Below, piece after piece: positions 26,236 through 35,190 of a stretch of 64,000 nt of DNA. A program made the position numbers and the translations under genes. The DNA comes from CALGDE01 sp964655355. Its GTDB lineage: Bacteria > Cyanobacteriota > Cyanobacteriia > CACIAM-69d. Under the pieces are notes generated by a model. It saw nothing but the letters and a program-made list of their open reading frames with translations, was not told the DNA's origin and made no database searches. Position 1 is the stretch's first letter; each line of letters begins with the position of its first letter. Where the stretch lies: contig CAZZMD010000013.1 in NCBI GenBank assembly GCA_964655355.1, positions 23,522 through 87,521 of the forward strand, in the 5' to 3' direction.

Positions 26236-26943
26236 ATGACTCGATTTCTACTGACTAACGATGATGGTATTGATGCGCCGGGGATCCAAACCCTGGCGCG
26301 ATCGCTGGATGCTTTGCCGGGGACTCACGAGCTACATTGGGCGGCTCCCAGTTGCCAATATTCCGGCTGCGGCCATCCGGCCATTGATATGAATCCGATT
26401 CGGGTGGAGTCCCGCGATCGCCAGCCTTCTACCAGTGCCCATGCGGTCTATGATTCCCCGGCGTGCTGCACTCGGCTGGGATTGCGGGCCCTGGCCCCGG
26501 CGGTGGATTGGGTGATTTCTGGGATTAATGCGGGGGGGAATATGGGGGTGGATCAATATGTGTCGGGGACGGTGGCGGGGGCGCGTCAGGCGGTGATTGA
26601 CGGTAAACCGGCGATCGCGTTGTCCCATTACATTGATAGTCCTCGCCCGATCCATTGGCCGACGGTGGAGCGATGGACAACGGCGGTGCTGGAGAAATTA
26701 TTGGCGCAGCCGCTGCCAAAACATCATTTTTGGTGTGTGAATTTTCCCCATCTGGCGCCTGATAGTCCGTTGCCGGAGGTGGTATTTTGCAAGCCGTCCC
26801 AGGAGACTCAGCCGTTGGAGTTTGTGGAAACGCCGGCGGGATATGTGGCGAAGAGTGTCTATCGCGATCGCCCCTATGAGCCTGGTAGTGATGTGGATGT
26901 GTGTTTTGGGGGCAAAATCGCCGTTACCCAATTGCATATTTAG
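26236..26943 (+). CDS. surE: 5'/3'-nucleotidase SurE, divergent paralogue
   Basis: 235 residues with the SurE signature: LTNDDGIDAPGIQ (metal Asp pair), YSGCGH (metal Ser), SGINAGGNMG (Asn) and VSGTVAGARQAV. SurE removes phosphate from nucleoside monophosphates. Compared with the second surE at 45.5 kb it lacks the usual SATGHGLTL sequence, having SGCGHPAID instead, and is 36 residues shorter at the C terminus. Metal ligands appear intact, so it is probably active with a different substrate range. ATG 26236 is used. The stop codon is the first unit of a 12-bp tandem repeat. Confidence 0.88.
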   Translation: MTRFLLTNDDGIDAPGIQTLARSLDALPGTHELHWAAPSCQYSGCGHPAIDMNPIRVESRDRQPSTSAHAVYDSPACCTRLGLRALAPAVDWVISGINAGGNMGVDQYVSGTVAGARQAVIDGKPAIALSHYIDSPRPIHWPTVERWTTAVLEKLLAQPLPKHHFWCVNFPHLAPDSPLPEVVFCKPSQETQPLEFVETPAGYVAKSVYRDRPYEPGSDVDVCFGGKIAVTQLHI

Positions 26944-27003
26944 TCGCATATTTAGCGGCACATTGAGTCGCCTATTCAGCCGCATATTGAGTTGCATGTT
27001 GAG
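26932..27003 (+). repeat. Six degenerate 12-bp tandem repeats at the end of surE
   Basis: Six consecutive 12-mers fit the pattern NNGCATATTGAG: TTGCATATTTAG at 26932, then TCGCATATTTAG, CGGCACATTGAG, TCGCCTATTCAG, CCGCATATTGAG and TTGCATGTTGAG ending at 27003. The first unit codes the last residues Leu-His-Ile and the stop codon of surE, and the second unit repeats that stop in frame. Confidence 0.85.
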
Positions 27004-27132
27004 TGCCCCTTAGGTTCCTGAAACCGGGGGCTGGGGCGTGGGAATAGTAGTGGCGATCGCTAGAGAGCAACGGTTACGATCAGAGCGCTCTACCGTCGCT
27101 TCAGCTCAATCCGTCCCTAGGAATTAGTCCCT

Positions 27133-29463
27133 ATGTCCCGTCGGCAATCGTTCTCGAAAGCAGTCAAGCGTTGGATCTGGAGTTGTCGGGGAATTTTGGT
27201 GGTGAGTCCCATTGCCACTGCTTTAGTATTGGGGGCTCACCATGCGGGGTTGCTTCAGGGTTGGGAGTGGGGTGCCTATGATTGGCTGATGCAACAGCGC
27301 CCGGCGGAGGAGCCGGATAAGCGAATCGCGATCGTGAGTGTCGATGATCGGACCCTGGAGCAGATCGGGCAGACGATTGTGCCGGATGGGGTCTATGCGA
27401 AGTTGCTTGAAAAATTGGCGGCGATGGAGCCGCGGGCGATCGGACTAGATATCTATCGGGATGTGAATACGCCGCCGGGGTCGGCCGAATTAAACGCGGT
27501 GTTTGAGCGGTTGGATAATGTGGTGGGCATTGCCAAGGTGATTGGCCAGACGGAGCGGGAGCGGGTGTCGTCGCCGCCGATCCTGGAGGAGAAGGGGCAG
27601 GTGGGGATGAATGACCTGCTGGAGGATGGCGATCGCAAGGTGCGGCGTGGGTTTATCTATAGCAATCGCGATGGGGACGAGAATGGGGGGCAGATTTATA
27701 GTTTTGCGTCCTATTTGGCGTTTCTGTATTTGTTTGAGGAGGGGATTGCTGCAGAGGCCATTACGGAGACGGAGCCTCAGGGGTTGCGGTTGAATGAGAC
27801 GGAGTTTTGGCCCTTTGCGGCCAATGATGGGGGGTATGTCCGGGCGGATGCCCAAGGGTTTCAGTTGCTGATTAATTACCGCGCGGCGGAGCAGCCCTTT
27901 GAGGAGGTGTCCATGGCGGCGGTGCTGAATGATGAGCTGCCGGCGGATTGGGCGCGCGATCGCATTATTTTGATTGGGAGTACGTCTGAGAGTGGGGGGG
28001 ATTTTCTGTTTACCCCCTATAGCGGCGGCTGGTTGGAGCTGGCGAAGAAAACCCCGGGGGTGGAGGTCCATGCCCATGTCACTAGTCAGTTGATTAGTGC
28101 GGCGTTGGATAATCGGACGATGATTCGCTCGTTGCCGGAGTGGCAGGAGCATGTTTGGATTATTTTCTGGATTTTGCTGAGTTCGACCCTGACTTGGATT
28201 CTGCGATTGCCCGATAGTCGCCAGATGATTTTGCTGTTGGGGGCGGTGGGTTTTATTTCCAGCGGGGGGGCGTTGCTCGGGGTTACGGTGTTGGCCTTTA
28301 ACAGTGGGCTTTGGATTCCCTTGGAAGCGCCGCTGGTGGGGTATGTGTTGGGGGCGGCTGGCGTTGGGATGTATTTGGCCCGGAGCGCCAGCAAAATTCG
28401 GGAGACGTTTGGACGGTATCTCACCGCTGAGGTGGTGTCCACGATTTTGGAGAATCCTGAGGGAGCCAGCCTCGGGGGCGATCGCCGGAATATTACGATC
28501 CTGACCTCGGATTTGCGGGGATTTACGGCCACTGCGGAACGGTTGCCCCCCGAAAAGGTGATCGAAATTTTGAATTTGTATTTGGAATACATGGCGGACG
28601 CCATCACCACCCATAACGGCACCATTGATGAGTTTATGGGGGATGGCATTTTGGTGTTTTTTGGTGCGCCCATTGTCCGGGAGGACGATGCGCAGCGGGC
28701 TTTGGCCTGTGCGGTGGCGATGCAGCAAGCCATGAAGCCGGTGAATGAAAAACTGGCGAAGTTGGGCTATCAATCCTTGGAAATGGGCATTGGCATCCAC
28801 ACTGGGGAAGTGGTGGTGGGTAACATTGGCTCCCAGAAACGTACGAAATATGGGGCGGTGGGCTCTGCGATGAATCTGACCTATCGGGTCGAGTCCTACA
28901 CGTTGGGGGGACAGATCCTGGTGACCGGAACCACCCTGGATGCGGCCGGCGGCGAAGGGTTTGCCCAGGTGCGGGGCACCCAGCAGGTTCAGCCCAAGGG
29001 GGTGAAGGAGCCCATGACCATTTACGATATCGGCGGTGTTGGGGGATCCTACAATCTTTCCTTGGTGGCCGATGAGGAGGTGTTTGTCCCCCTGAGTTTG
29101 CCCATTGAGCTGACCTATCAGCTTCTGGACGGTAAGCATGTGGGCGATCGCCACTACACCGCTGAAATCACGGCCCTGTCGGATAAGGGAGCGCAGGTCG
29201 AAGTATTGACCAATGGGGCTGATACCGACGGCGACGGCATCAAGCTGCCCAAGACCCGCAGCAATATCAAATTGGTGGTGAATGCCAACACCGATGCCAC
29301 CATGGCGGATTGGGGAGAAAGCGATCGCGAGGTGTATAGCAAAGTCCTAGCGGTCGACGACGGCACCGATGAGGCGAGCCCAGGGTTTACGGTTCGCTTC
29401 ACCGCCAAGGCTCCCGCCCTCGATCAGTGGCTGAAGGCGTGCTATGACCGCTCCCTATCCTAG
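27133..29463 (+). CDS. CHASE2-domain class III nucleotide cyclase
   Basis: 776 residues: a membrane helix at about 22-42, an extracellular CHASE2 sensor (about 45-325; KRIAIVSVDDRTLEQIG, PRAIGLDIYRD, VSMAAVLNDELP), three membrane helices (about 335-430), a class III cyclase domain (about 445-630) and a C-terminal beta-rich domain (about 655-770) resembling PilZ but without a clear RxxxR. The metal Asp residues are in TSDLRGFT and MGDGILVFFG. The purine-recognition positions are Glu500 (IDEFMGD) and Gly574 (KYGAVG) rather than Lys and Asp/Thr, so GTP rather than ATP may be the substrate. Confidence 0.9.
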   Translation: MSRRQSFSKAVKRWIWSCRGILVVSPIATALVLGAHHAGLLQGWEWGAYDWLMQQRPAEEPDKRIAIVSVDDRTLEQIGQTIVPDGVYAKLLEKLAAMEPRAIGLDIYRDVNTPPGSAELNAVFERLDNVVGIAKVIGQTERERVSSPPILEEKGQVGMNDLLEDGDRKVRRGFIYSNRDGDENGGQIYSFASYLAFLYLFEEGIAAEAITETEPQGLRLNETEFWPFAANDGGYVRADAQGFQLLINYRAAEQPFEEVSMAAVLNDELPADWARDRIILIGSTSESGGDFLFTPYSGGWLELAKKTPGVEVHAHVTSQLISAALDNRTMIRSLPEWQEHVWIIFWILLSSTLTWILRLPDSRQMILLLGAVGFISSGGALLGVTVLAFNSGLWIPLEAPLVGYVLGAAGVGMYLARSASKIRETFGRYLTAEVVSTILENPEGASLGGDRRNITILTSDLRGFTATAERLPPEKVIEILNLYLEYMADAITTHNGTIDEFMGDGILVFFGAPIVREDDAQRALACAVAMQQAMKPVNEKLAKLGYQSLEMGIGIHTGEVVVGNIGSQKRTKYGAVGSAMNLTYRVESYTLGGQILVTGTTLDAAGGEGFAQVRGTQQVQPKGVKEPMTIYDIGGVGGSYNLSLVADEEVFVPLSLPIELTYQLLDGKHVGDRHYTAEITALSDKGAQVEVLTNGADTDGDGIKLPKTRSNIKLVVNANTDATMADWGESDREVYSKVLAVDDGTDEASPGFTVRFTAKAPALDQWLKACYDRSLS

Positions 29464-29595
29464 GGACGTGTTTGCGGAACGGTCCCAGAAGAATCTCCGG
29501 TAAAAAGTGCCCACCGTCACCTCGCACTGGGATGATCAGCGTCATAATACTTTAAATAAATTTCGTAAATCTATTGCGACATCATTCACGGCACC

Positions 29596-30045
29596 ATGGT
29601 TATGACGCGCGTTCGAGCTTGGTTGATGGTTTTGGTGGGGGCGATCGCTACGGTCGTCGTCGGTTGTAGCAGTGGGGAGAGTGCGAGTGCGGCTGCGAAG
29701 GCCGCGGCCCAGGCGGCTAATGTTCAGCTTTATGCCCCGGCGGTGGTGGAGTTGCGCGATCGCTTCCCGGAGGTGGAGCCGGCGTTTATTAATCAAAAAT
29801 GGCGCGATATTCAAACTTTTGTCCACGGTCCCCTAGGGGAGCTGCGGGAGCGCATGTCCCGGGTCAGCCGTAATCTGCCTAAGGATCAGCAGGCGATCGC
29901 GGCCGAGGCGACTAGCGATCTGTTTGATAGCTTGCTCGCGATGGATGAAGCGGCGGGACAATTTAACTATCGTAAGGCTGAGGAGGAGTACCAAAAGGCT
30001 GTGACTGCGTTTGATGCGTTTCTGGATCTGATTCCCCAGAGTTAG
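29596..30045 (+). CDS. psbQ: Photosystem II protein PsbQ (CyanoQ)
   Basis: 149 residues. A lipoprotein signal (MVLVGAIATVVVGC, Cys as lipid site) is followed by a four-helix bundle with the CyanoQ sequence IQTFVHGPLGELRERM, SRNLPKDQQAIA and VTAFDAFLDLIP. CyanoQ sits on the lumenal side of photosystem II and stabilises the oxygen-evolving complex. ATG 29596 or the second Met at 29602 can start it. A terminator follows at 30125, so it is likely monocistronic. Confidence 0.93.
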   Translation: MVMTRVRAWLMVLVGAIATVVVGCSSGESASAAAKAAAQAANVQLYAPAVVELRDRFPEVEPAFINQKWRDIQTFVHGPLGELRERMSRVSRNLPKDQQAIAAEATSDLFDSLLAMDEAAGQFNYRKAEEEYQKAVTAFDAFLDLIPQS

Positions 30046-30124
30046 GTGTGGTTGGCAGGCTGGGGTGGGCCATCGATCATCTCGCGCCTCCCCATTTGAC
30101 TTGTAATGCTTAATACTGCTTGAC

Positions 30125-30174
30125 AAGCCCTGTCCCCCATCACGTCGCTGTGATCCTGGGAGGCGGGGCTTTTT
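30125..30174 (+). terminator. Terminator of psbQ
   Basis: A long imperfect hairpin: AAGCCC at 30125-30130 pairs with GGGCTT at 30167-30172, inner arms CCCATCAC and GTGATCCTGGG enclose a short loop, and TTTTT covers 30170-30174. It lies 80 bases after the psbQ stop. Confidence 0.7.
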
Positions 30175-30335
30175 GAGGGCGAGGGTGCGTGAGTCCTATG
30201 GGTAAACTGCGCCTGGGGCGCAACGCTGCCTGGGGGAGAGGGTAGGATGGGGGTCCCTAAATAGGTTGACCCACCGCTTTTGGATCGTCGAAGGGGGTGG
30301 GAGTTTGTGCTGCCGAGTTGCTGGTGTCGATTGCG

Positions 30336-30362
30336 TCGGTGTAATCGGTGTAGTCGGTGTAA
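30336..30362 (+). repeat. Three 9-bp repeats upstream of flavoprotein gene
   Basis: TCGGTGTAA, TCGGTGTAG, TCGGTGTAA in tandem, 51 bases before the start of the DAO-family gene. The rest of the 30046-30412 spacer holds only the psbQ terminator. Confidence 0.75.
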
Positions 30363-30412
30363 TCAATGTCACCTGCGCCCCTTCTTTCTCCGTCCCTGTC
30401 AATTAACTGTTT

Positions 30413-31654
30413 ATGGCTGTTGTTCCTCTCTCCTCTCGTCCCCACTTGGTGATTGTGGGTTGTGGAATTATTGGGGCAACCCTGGCCTATGAGTTGAGCC
30501 GCACCCAAAAGTTCAGAATTACGGTTGTTGATGCCCATAGTCAGCGTTTTGTGGCGTCTGGTCCTACCTCTGCCCAGCGTTTTAGCAGCAGTACGGGGGC
30601 GGCCCTGGGGGTGCTGATGGGGGTGATTAGCCGGAAAAAGAAGGGGCGGGCATGGGATATGCGATGTCAGAGCATTTTGCGCTATGCCACGTTAATTCCT
30701 GAGCTGGAAGCGGCCACTGGGATGCGCATTATCTATAATCGCCAGGGGCTGCTACGGATTTGCTTTGAGTCTGAGCCTATGGAGGCTTGGGAGGCGTTGG
30801 TGGCCCAGCGCCATCTTCAGGGGTTTCGCCTTCAGATTTTGGGGCGGGATACTCTGATGCGTACGTATCCTCAGCTTCGCATCGATCCGTCGGGCGATCG
30901 CCCGAGGAAATCGGCCGGTCGCCGTTCCGTAGGAAAGACTGGTGCTCCCGATAAGGGGGCTTCCCAAAAAATTACTGGGGCTATTTATTCCCCTCAAGAT
31001 TTGCAGGTGAATCCTGTTTCTTTGGCGATGGCCCTGATTGAGGCGGCGACGTTGCAAGGGGCGGTTTTCCATTGGGGGTGGTCGGTCCAGGGGTGGCAGG
31101 TTCGATCCCAGGGCGATCGCCATCATATTTATGGTGTTGAGACCAGTCGCGATCGCATTTCCTGTGATGGGGTGATTATTACGGCGGGGTTAGGCTCGTC
31201 GGGATTGGCGAAGCAACTGGGCTATGACCTCCCCCAGCGTCCGGTGTTGGGGCAGGCGGTCCATTTGAAACTGCCCCGGCCGTTAACCCTGAGTGAGCCG
31301 GTCATTATTGGGCATGACACGAATATTGTTCCCCTGGAGAAAGGGCATTATTGGGTGGGCGCGACGGTTGAATTTGGGGAGGACGATCAGGAGCCGATGG
31401 GGGATCAAGAACAATTGACCCAAATGCTACGAGGGGTATACGACCTCTATCCCCGTTTGCGGGGGGCGGATGTGTTGCGCACCTGGTCCGGGACTCGCCC
31501 CCGTCCCCACAATCGTCCGGCACCGGTCATTGAAGCGCTGGCGGAGTATGACAATGCCATTCTTGCCACGGCTCACTATCGCAATGGGGTGTTGCTCGCC
31601 CCGGCGACGGCGGAACGGGTGCGCCAGTTACTCCAAGAGTTGGCGATCGCTTAA
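30413..31654 (+). CDS. FAD-dependent oxidoreductase of the DAO family
   Basis: 413 residues with an N-terminal dinucleotide fold (LVIVGCGIIGATLAYELS; Gly-x-Gly-x2-Gly) and an acidic end of the second strand (VVDAHSQ). The C-terminal part has WVGATVEFGEDD, WSGTRPRPHNRPAPVIE and YRNGVLLAPATA, as in glycine oxidase/ThiO and related D-amino-acid oxidases. A basic low-complexity insert (about 165-185, RPRKSAGRRSVGK) interrupts the substrate domain. It may be the cyanobacterial ThiO for thiazole synthesis, but the substrate is not shown by the sequence. Confidence 0.85.
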   Translation: MAVVPLSSRPHLVIVGCGIIGATLAYELSRTQKFRITVVDAHSQRFVASGPTSAQRFSSSTGAALGVLMGVISRKKKGRAWDMRCQSILRYATLIPELEAATGMRIIYNRQGLLRICFESEPMEAWEALVAQRHLQGFRLQILGRDTLMRTYPQLRIDPSGDRPRKSAGRRSVGKTGAPDKGASQKITGAIYSPQDLQVNPVSLAMALIEAATLQGAVFHWGWSVQGWQVRSQGDRHHIYGVETSRDRISCDGVIITAGLGSSGLAKQLGYDLPQRPVLGQAVHLKLPRPLTLSEPVIIGHDTNIVPLEKGHYWVGATVEFGEDDQEPMGDQEQLTQMLRGVYDLYPRLRGADVLRTWSGTRPRPHNRPAPVIEALAEYDNAILATAHYRNGVLLAPATAERVRQLLQELAIA

Positions 31655-31709
31655 TCGCGGCACCCCTAACCATCTAACAAAATTATCTGAGCTTTAATCT
31701 GAGCCTTAA

Positions 31710-32576
31710 TTAATCAAAGACGACGGTGCGATTGCTGTAACTAATCAACCGATGTTGGAGGTGGAGGCGTACGGCTCGGGCTAAGACCACTCGCTCTAGA
31801 TCTTTGCCTTTTCGAATCAAATCTGCTACAGAATCCCGATGGCTTACTCGAGAAACATCCTGTTCAATAATGGGTCCCTCGTCTAGATTTTCGGTTACAT
31901 AATGTCCTGTGGCTCCAATGACTTTTACGCCCCGTGCGTGGGCTCGATGGTAGGGTTTTGAGCCTGGAAATGCGGGTAAAAACGAGTGGTGAATATTAAT
32001 GACGGAGGGGAAATGGTGTAGGTTTTCAGCGCTCAAAACCTGCATATATTTCGCGAGCACCACTAGGTCGATTTGATAGTCTGCTAGCAGTTCGAGTTGT
32101 TTGGCTTCCTGGTCTAATTTGGTGTCTTTGGTGATGGGGATGTGGTGATAGTCAATGCCGAAGTGTTGGGCGATGGGCTGTAGGTCGGGATGGTTGCTAA
32201 TAATAAGCTGGATATCCCCCGGCAGTTCACCCGCTTGATGACGCCATAACAGGTCTAGCAGACAGTGGTTTTGCTTGCTAACCCAGATGGCGATTTTGGG
32301 TCTGACATCGGAGAAATGAAGTTGCCATTGGGCCTCTAAGGGTTTGGCGATCGCTGCAAAGGCTGGGTCAATTAAATCCCGGGGGAGATTAAAGCGATCA
32401 AGCTGCCATTCTACGCGGGTTAAAAATAGGCTTTCCTCCGCATCCACATGTTGATCGGTGTGGATAATATTGCCGCCGTTGGAGTCAATAAAGTTGGCAA
32501 TGCGGGCAACAATTCCCCGTTGATCGGGACAGGAAATCAGTAGTGTTGCAGTCGTGTCGGCGGCAGCATTGGACAT
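31710..32576 (-). CDS. purU: Formyltetrahydrofolate deformylase
   Basis: Hydrolyses 10-formyl-tetrahydrofolate to formate and tetrahydrofolate, balancing one-carbon pools and feeding purine synthesis. Residues 1-90 form an ACT domain (LISCPDQRGIVARIANFI, DQHVDAEESLFLTRVEW); 95-288 the formyltransferase fold with INIHHSFLPAFPGSKPYHRA and GATGHYVTENLDEGPIIEQD, which carry the catalytic Asn/His/Asp. ATG 32576 gives 288 residues, the family size. It lies 42 bases after the DUF4340 gene and may share its transcript. Confidence 0.95.
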   Translation of the reverse strand: MSNAAADTTATLLISCPDQRGIVARIANFIDSNGGNIIHTDQHVDAEESLFLTRVEWQLDRFNLPRDLIDPAFAAIAKPLEAQWQLHFSDVRPKIAIWVSKQNHCLLDLLWRHQAGELPGDIQLIISNHPDLQPIAQHFGIDYHHIPITKDTKLDQEAKQLELLADYQIDLVVLAKYMQVLSAENLHHFPSVINIHHSFLPAFPGSKPYHRAHARGVKVIGATGHYVTENLDEGPIIEQDVSRVSHRDSVADLIRKGKDLERVVLARAVRLHLQHRLISYSNRTVVFD

Positions 32577-32618
32577 AGAAATTAGGGCAAATTAGGACAG
32601 ATCAGAACAGTTAGATTC

Positions 32619-33332
32619 CTAGGGGGTTGGGGCTGGAGGAGAAGCTGACGGGCTCGGCTCTGGTGCCGCGGGCGCGGGGCTTGGAGCGGTGTATTGCCAC
32701 TCCTGGAGGTCGCGGATCAAGGCGTATTCAAAATCTTTGGGAATAGTTTGGACCGGTTTTACTGCGAGGGTGGGGCGATCGCCTGGGAATTGTTGCTCCT
32801 GAGAGTTTGTGTCTGTTTTCTCCTCTTCTTCGTCGAGGGAAGATGATACCTGGGCATAGACAAACTGATCGTCAAATCCGGCGGTCCCGAGTTGTAATTC
32901 CCGCGTTTCGTCATTGTCCAAGGTAAGGATTAAACGGGCGCGGGGTTGGTCGAGACCGTATTCTTTGATCTGTTGGGAGGTTGCTTCTAGGCGTCCGTCC
33001 GTTTGACCGGTCAAAATTAAATTCATGAGAAATGCGATCGCCCCATCGCTGGCTTGGACGGGGTCTTGATCGTCAATGGTGACTTCCCATTGGGTGGGGC
33101 TGACGGTTTCATTGGGGCGGGTAAAGGTAAGGGTTTGAGTTTTCTCCTCATCGTCAGTTTTGCTAACCGTTTCAATGACAAAGGATTGGATTTCTTCCTC
33201 CGATAAGCCAAACACTAAGTCTTGCTCGGCTTGCCGTTCTTCCCGCTGTCTAGAAACTTGATCATAGGCAATAATTCCGAACCCTAACCCTAGGGCGATC
33301 GCTAACCAAATCCAAGTACTTCGCTTTAACAT
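32619..33332 (-). CDS. DUF4340 membrane-anchored protein
   Basis: 237 residues: one N-terminal membrane helix (WIWLAIALGLGFGIIAYDQV), then an extracytoplasmic domain with LTFTRPN, QWEVTIDDQDPVQASDGAIA and YGLDQPRARLILTL, and a Pro/Ala/Ser-rich end. This is the DUF4340 family, commonly encoded beside GldG-like proteins. I chose ATG 33332 because AAGGGA precedes it by 4 bases; ATG 33347 is also in frame. It follows the GldG-like gene by 46 bases and likely acts in the same membrane complex. Confidence 0.85.
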   Translation of the reverse strand: MLKRSTWIWLAIALGLGFGIIAYDQVSRQREERQAEQDLVFGLSEEEIQSFVIETVSKTDDEEKTQTLTFTRPNETVSPTQWEVTIDDQDPVQASDGAIAFLMNLILTGQTDGRLEATSQQIKEYGLDQPRARLILTLDNDETRELQLGTAGFDDQFVYAQVSSSLDEEEEKTDTNSQEQQFPGDRPTLAVKPVQTIPKDFEYALIRDLQEWQYTAPSPAPAAPEPSPSASPPAPTP

Positions 33333-33378
33333 AAATCCCTTTTCCATCGGGTCTAAATCTATAGACGCCCAATCCTCT

Positions 33379-35025
33379 CTAGCGCGATCGCCACCAGAGC
33401 CATCCGGAGAATCCCAACGCGCCGAGGGGCAGGATTGCTAAGGCTAAGAGTCTTAAAAGATTGCCTTCAAATTCGGTGATCAGCAGCCGGCGATCGCTCG
33501 GTTCGCGAGGGCGTAATGCCAAGGTGCTTTCATCGCGATCGCTGAGCCAGCCGACGGAATTTAAAAAGACATCCCCGTTGAGCTGTTGGGTAAATAATCC
33601 ATCGGCTACAAATGTCGACGTGCCAAATACAATCAGTCGACCTTCTTCAGGGGGGGCTGGACCGTCCTCTGCATCTTCGTCTTCTGCATCTGCGGCTTCG
33701 TCCGGTGCTGATGCCTCTGGTGTTGCGGCGGTGTCCGGCGTTTCGTCCGTGGGGTCCGGGTTCGATGTTTCTCCAGAAACCGTCTTGGTTACAACGACTC
33801 CGAGGGCGAGGGGGCCCCGTTCGTCTACGCCAGGGTTGAATTGGAGGGGATCTTCGGTGGGGTCAGTTTCGGACCAGCTTTGGTCACTGGTTTCTACCAA
33901 GTTGGCTGCCGTGATCCCCGCCTTTTCTTCGGTGGCTACCGCTTGCACAGAGGGATAGAACGAGATGCCTTCCTGGAAGGTGCCGGTGATGGGATGGTCG
34001 CCGTATTGGGTGGCGACGGGCATGTCGGGCTGAAGTCCCACAATCTGCGAGGCGATCGACGCATCAATCACAATCCGCCCGTCCAAGCTGACTCCCCACT
34101 CCGTCAATAGGGGCTCAAAACCGCTTTCCACGGCGGGATCCAAAAACAGCAGCAGCCGACCGCCACCGTTCACATAGTCCGCCAACAGGTCCACTTCGCC
34201 GGGCAAAAATGTCCGCTGGGGACCGACCACGGCCACGGCGGCGGCATCGTCGGGAATGGATCGTGCTTGGGCCAGAATTAAGGGTCTCGCTTCAAAGTTG
34301 CGATCATTTAAGGCCGACACAGCGTCGAACATTCCCCCTTCCCCCACCTCCAAGGGCCGCTCCCCATGGCCCTGGATAAAGTAGACCGGATCCTTCGTGG
34401 TGACCAAAAATTGCTGCATCGCATTAGTTAGGTTGGGCTCCGTTAAGCCCCCTTCCTGTTGCCCCAGGGTGGTCACTAACTGCCGGCGATCGCCCTGTTC
34501 CAGATACACTTCCCCCACGGTACTGACCTGAAATTCCTGGGCCAGTCCAAATTGCTCCCGCGGGTTCACCAACTCAAACGTAAAATTTTCAGATTGATTT
34601 TGGTATCGCTGCAAAAGCTCCCGGTCCGGCGGTGCCAGGGCTTGATCAAAGATTAATACCCGGACGGGCTCCTCCAGATTTTCTAGGAGTTGCTGGCTCT
34701 CCGATGCCAACGTAAATTCTTGGGTTTCCGTTACGTCCAGGGTGGTGGAATAGCGTACTCCGACAAAGTTGAGGATCCCTAGGATGAGCACCACGGCCGC
34801 TGTTGTGGCGATCGCGTTGGTTCCGGTTTGGGTGGAGCGCTGCCCCCATAGCCCGACCAAATTGGGCTGGGTGATTACCCACAGCACCAGGAATAACCCG
34901 GCCACCACTAGGGCGATCAGCGGGAATACATCCCATTCCCCTGTGACATAGCCGATCGATAACCCCGCCGCTGCCCAAAACAAAGCCGCAAGAAACGCAA
35001 GTTGACGTAACTGAGGGTGAAGCAT
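33379..35025 (-). CDS. GldG-like ABC transporter auxiliary protein
   Basis: 548 residues: two N-terminal membrane helices (about 8-55), a third at about 72-90, a large extracytoplasmic domain and a C-terminal helix (LLALAILPLGALGFSGWLWW). The outer part has YFIQGHGERPL, FLPGEVDLLADYVNGGGRLLLFLDP and GRLIVFGTSTFVADG, as in GldG/DUF4350-type proteins. A Thr/Pro/Asp/Glu-rich insert (about 415-455) is low complexity. In this family it works with an ABC-2 permease and an ATPase; the permease gene lies upstream but a foreign-looking gene separates them. ATG 35025 used. Confidence 0.85.
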   Translation of the reverse strand: MLHPQLRQLAFLAALFWAAAGLSIGYVTGEWDVFPLIALVVAGLFLVLWVITQPNLVGLWGQRSTQTGTNAIATTAAVVLILGILNFVGVRYSTTLDVTETQEFTLASESQQLLENLEEPVRVLIFDQALAPPDRELLQRYQNQSENFTFELVNPREQFGLAQEFQVSTVGEVYLEQGDRRQLVTTLGQQEGGLTEPNLTNAMQQFLVTTKDPVYFIQGHGERPLEVGEGGMFDAVSALNDRNFEARPLILAQARSIPDDAAAVAVVGPQRTFLPGEVDLLADYVNGGGRLLLFLDPAVESGFEPLLTEWGVSLDGRIVIDASIASQIVGLQPDMPVATQYGDHPITGTFQEGISFYPSVQAVATEEKAGITAANLVETSDQSWSETDPTEDPLQFNPGVDERGPLALGVVVTKTVSGETSNPDPTDETPDTAATPEASAPDEAADAEDEDAEDGPAPPEEGRLIVFGTSTFVADGLFTQQLNGDVFLNSVGWLSDRDESTLALRPREPSDRRLLITEFEGNLLRLLALAILPLGALGFSGWLWWRSR

Positions 35026-35190
35026 TGTGTAAACCAAGCCTTTAGCGTGCAGAATCGAAGGCGTACCGGCAGCCGACGACGAAATTGGGCAAAATCATTT
35101 TATATAGAGTGGGCATCCGGCGATCGCTCGGGTCGCCTCCCCTGTGATTTTCCCTGCGGATTCACGTTAACTCACCAGTGCGATCGGTCA

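Noticed and set aside
27490..29154. 554-codon open frame opposite the CHASE2 cyclase
   Set aside because: The plus strand codes a clear multidomain protein; the opposite frame is His/Arg/Pro-rich, typical of an antisense shadow in GC-rich genes.
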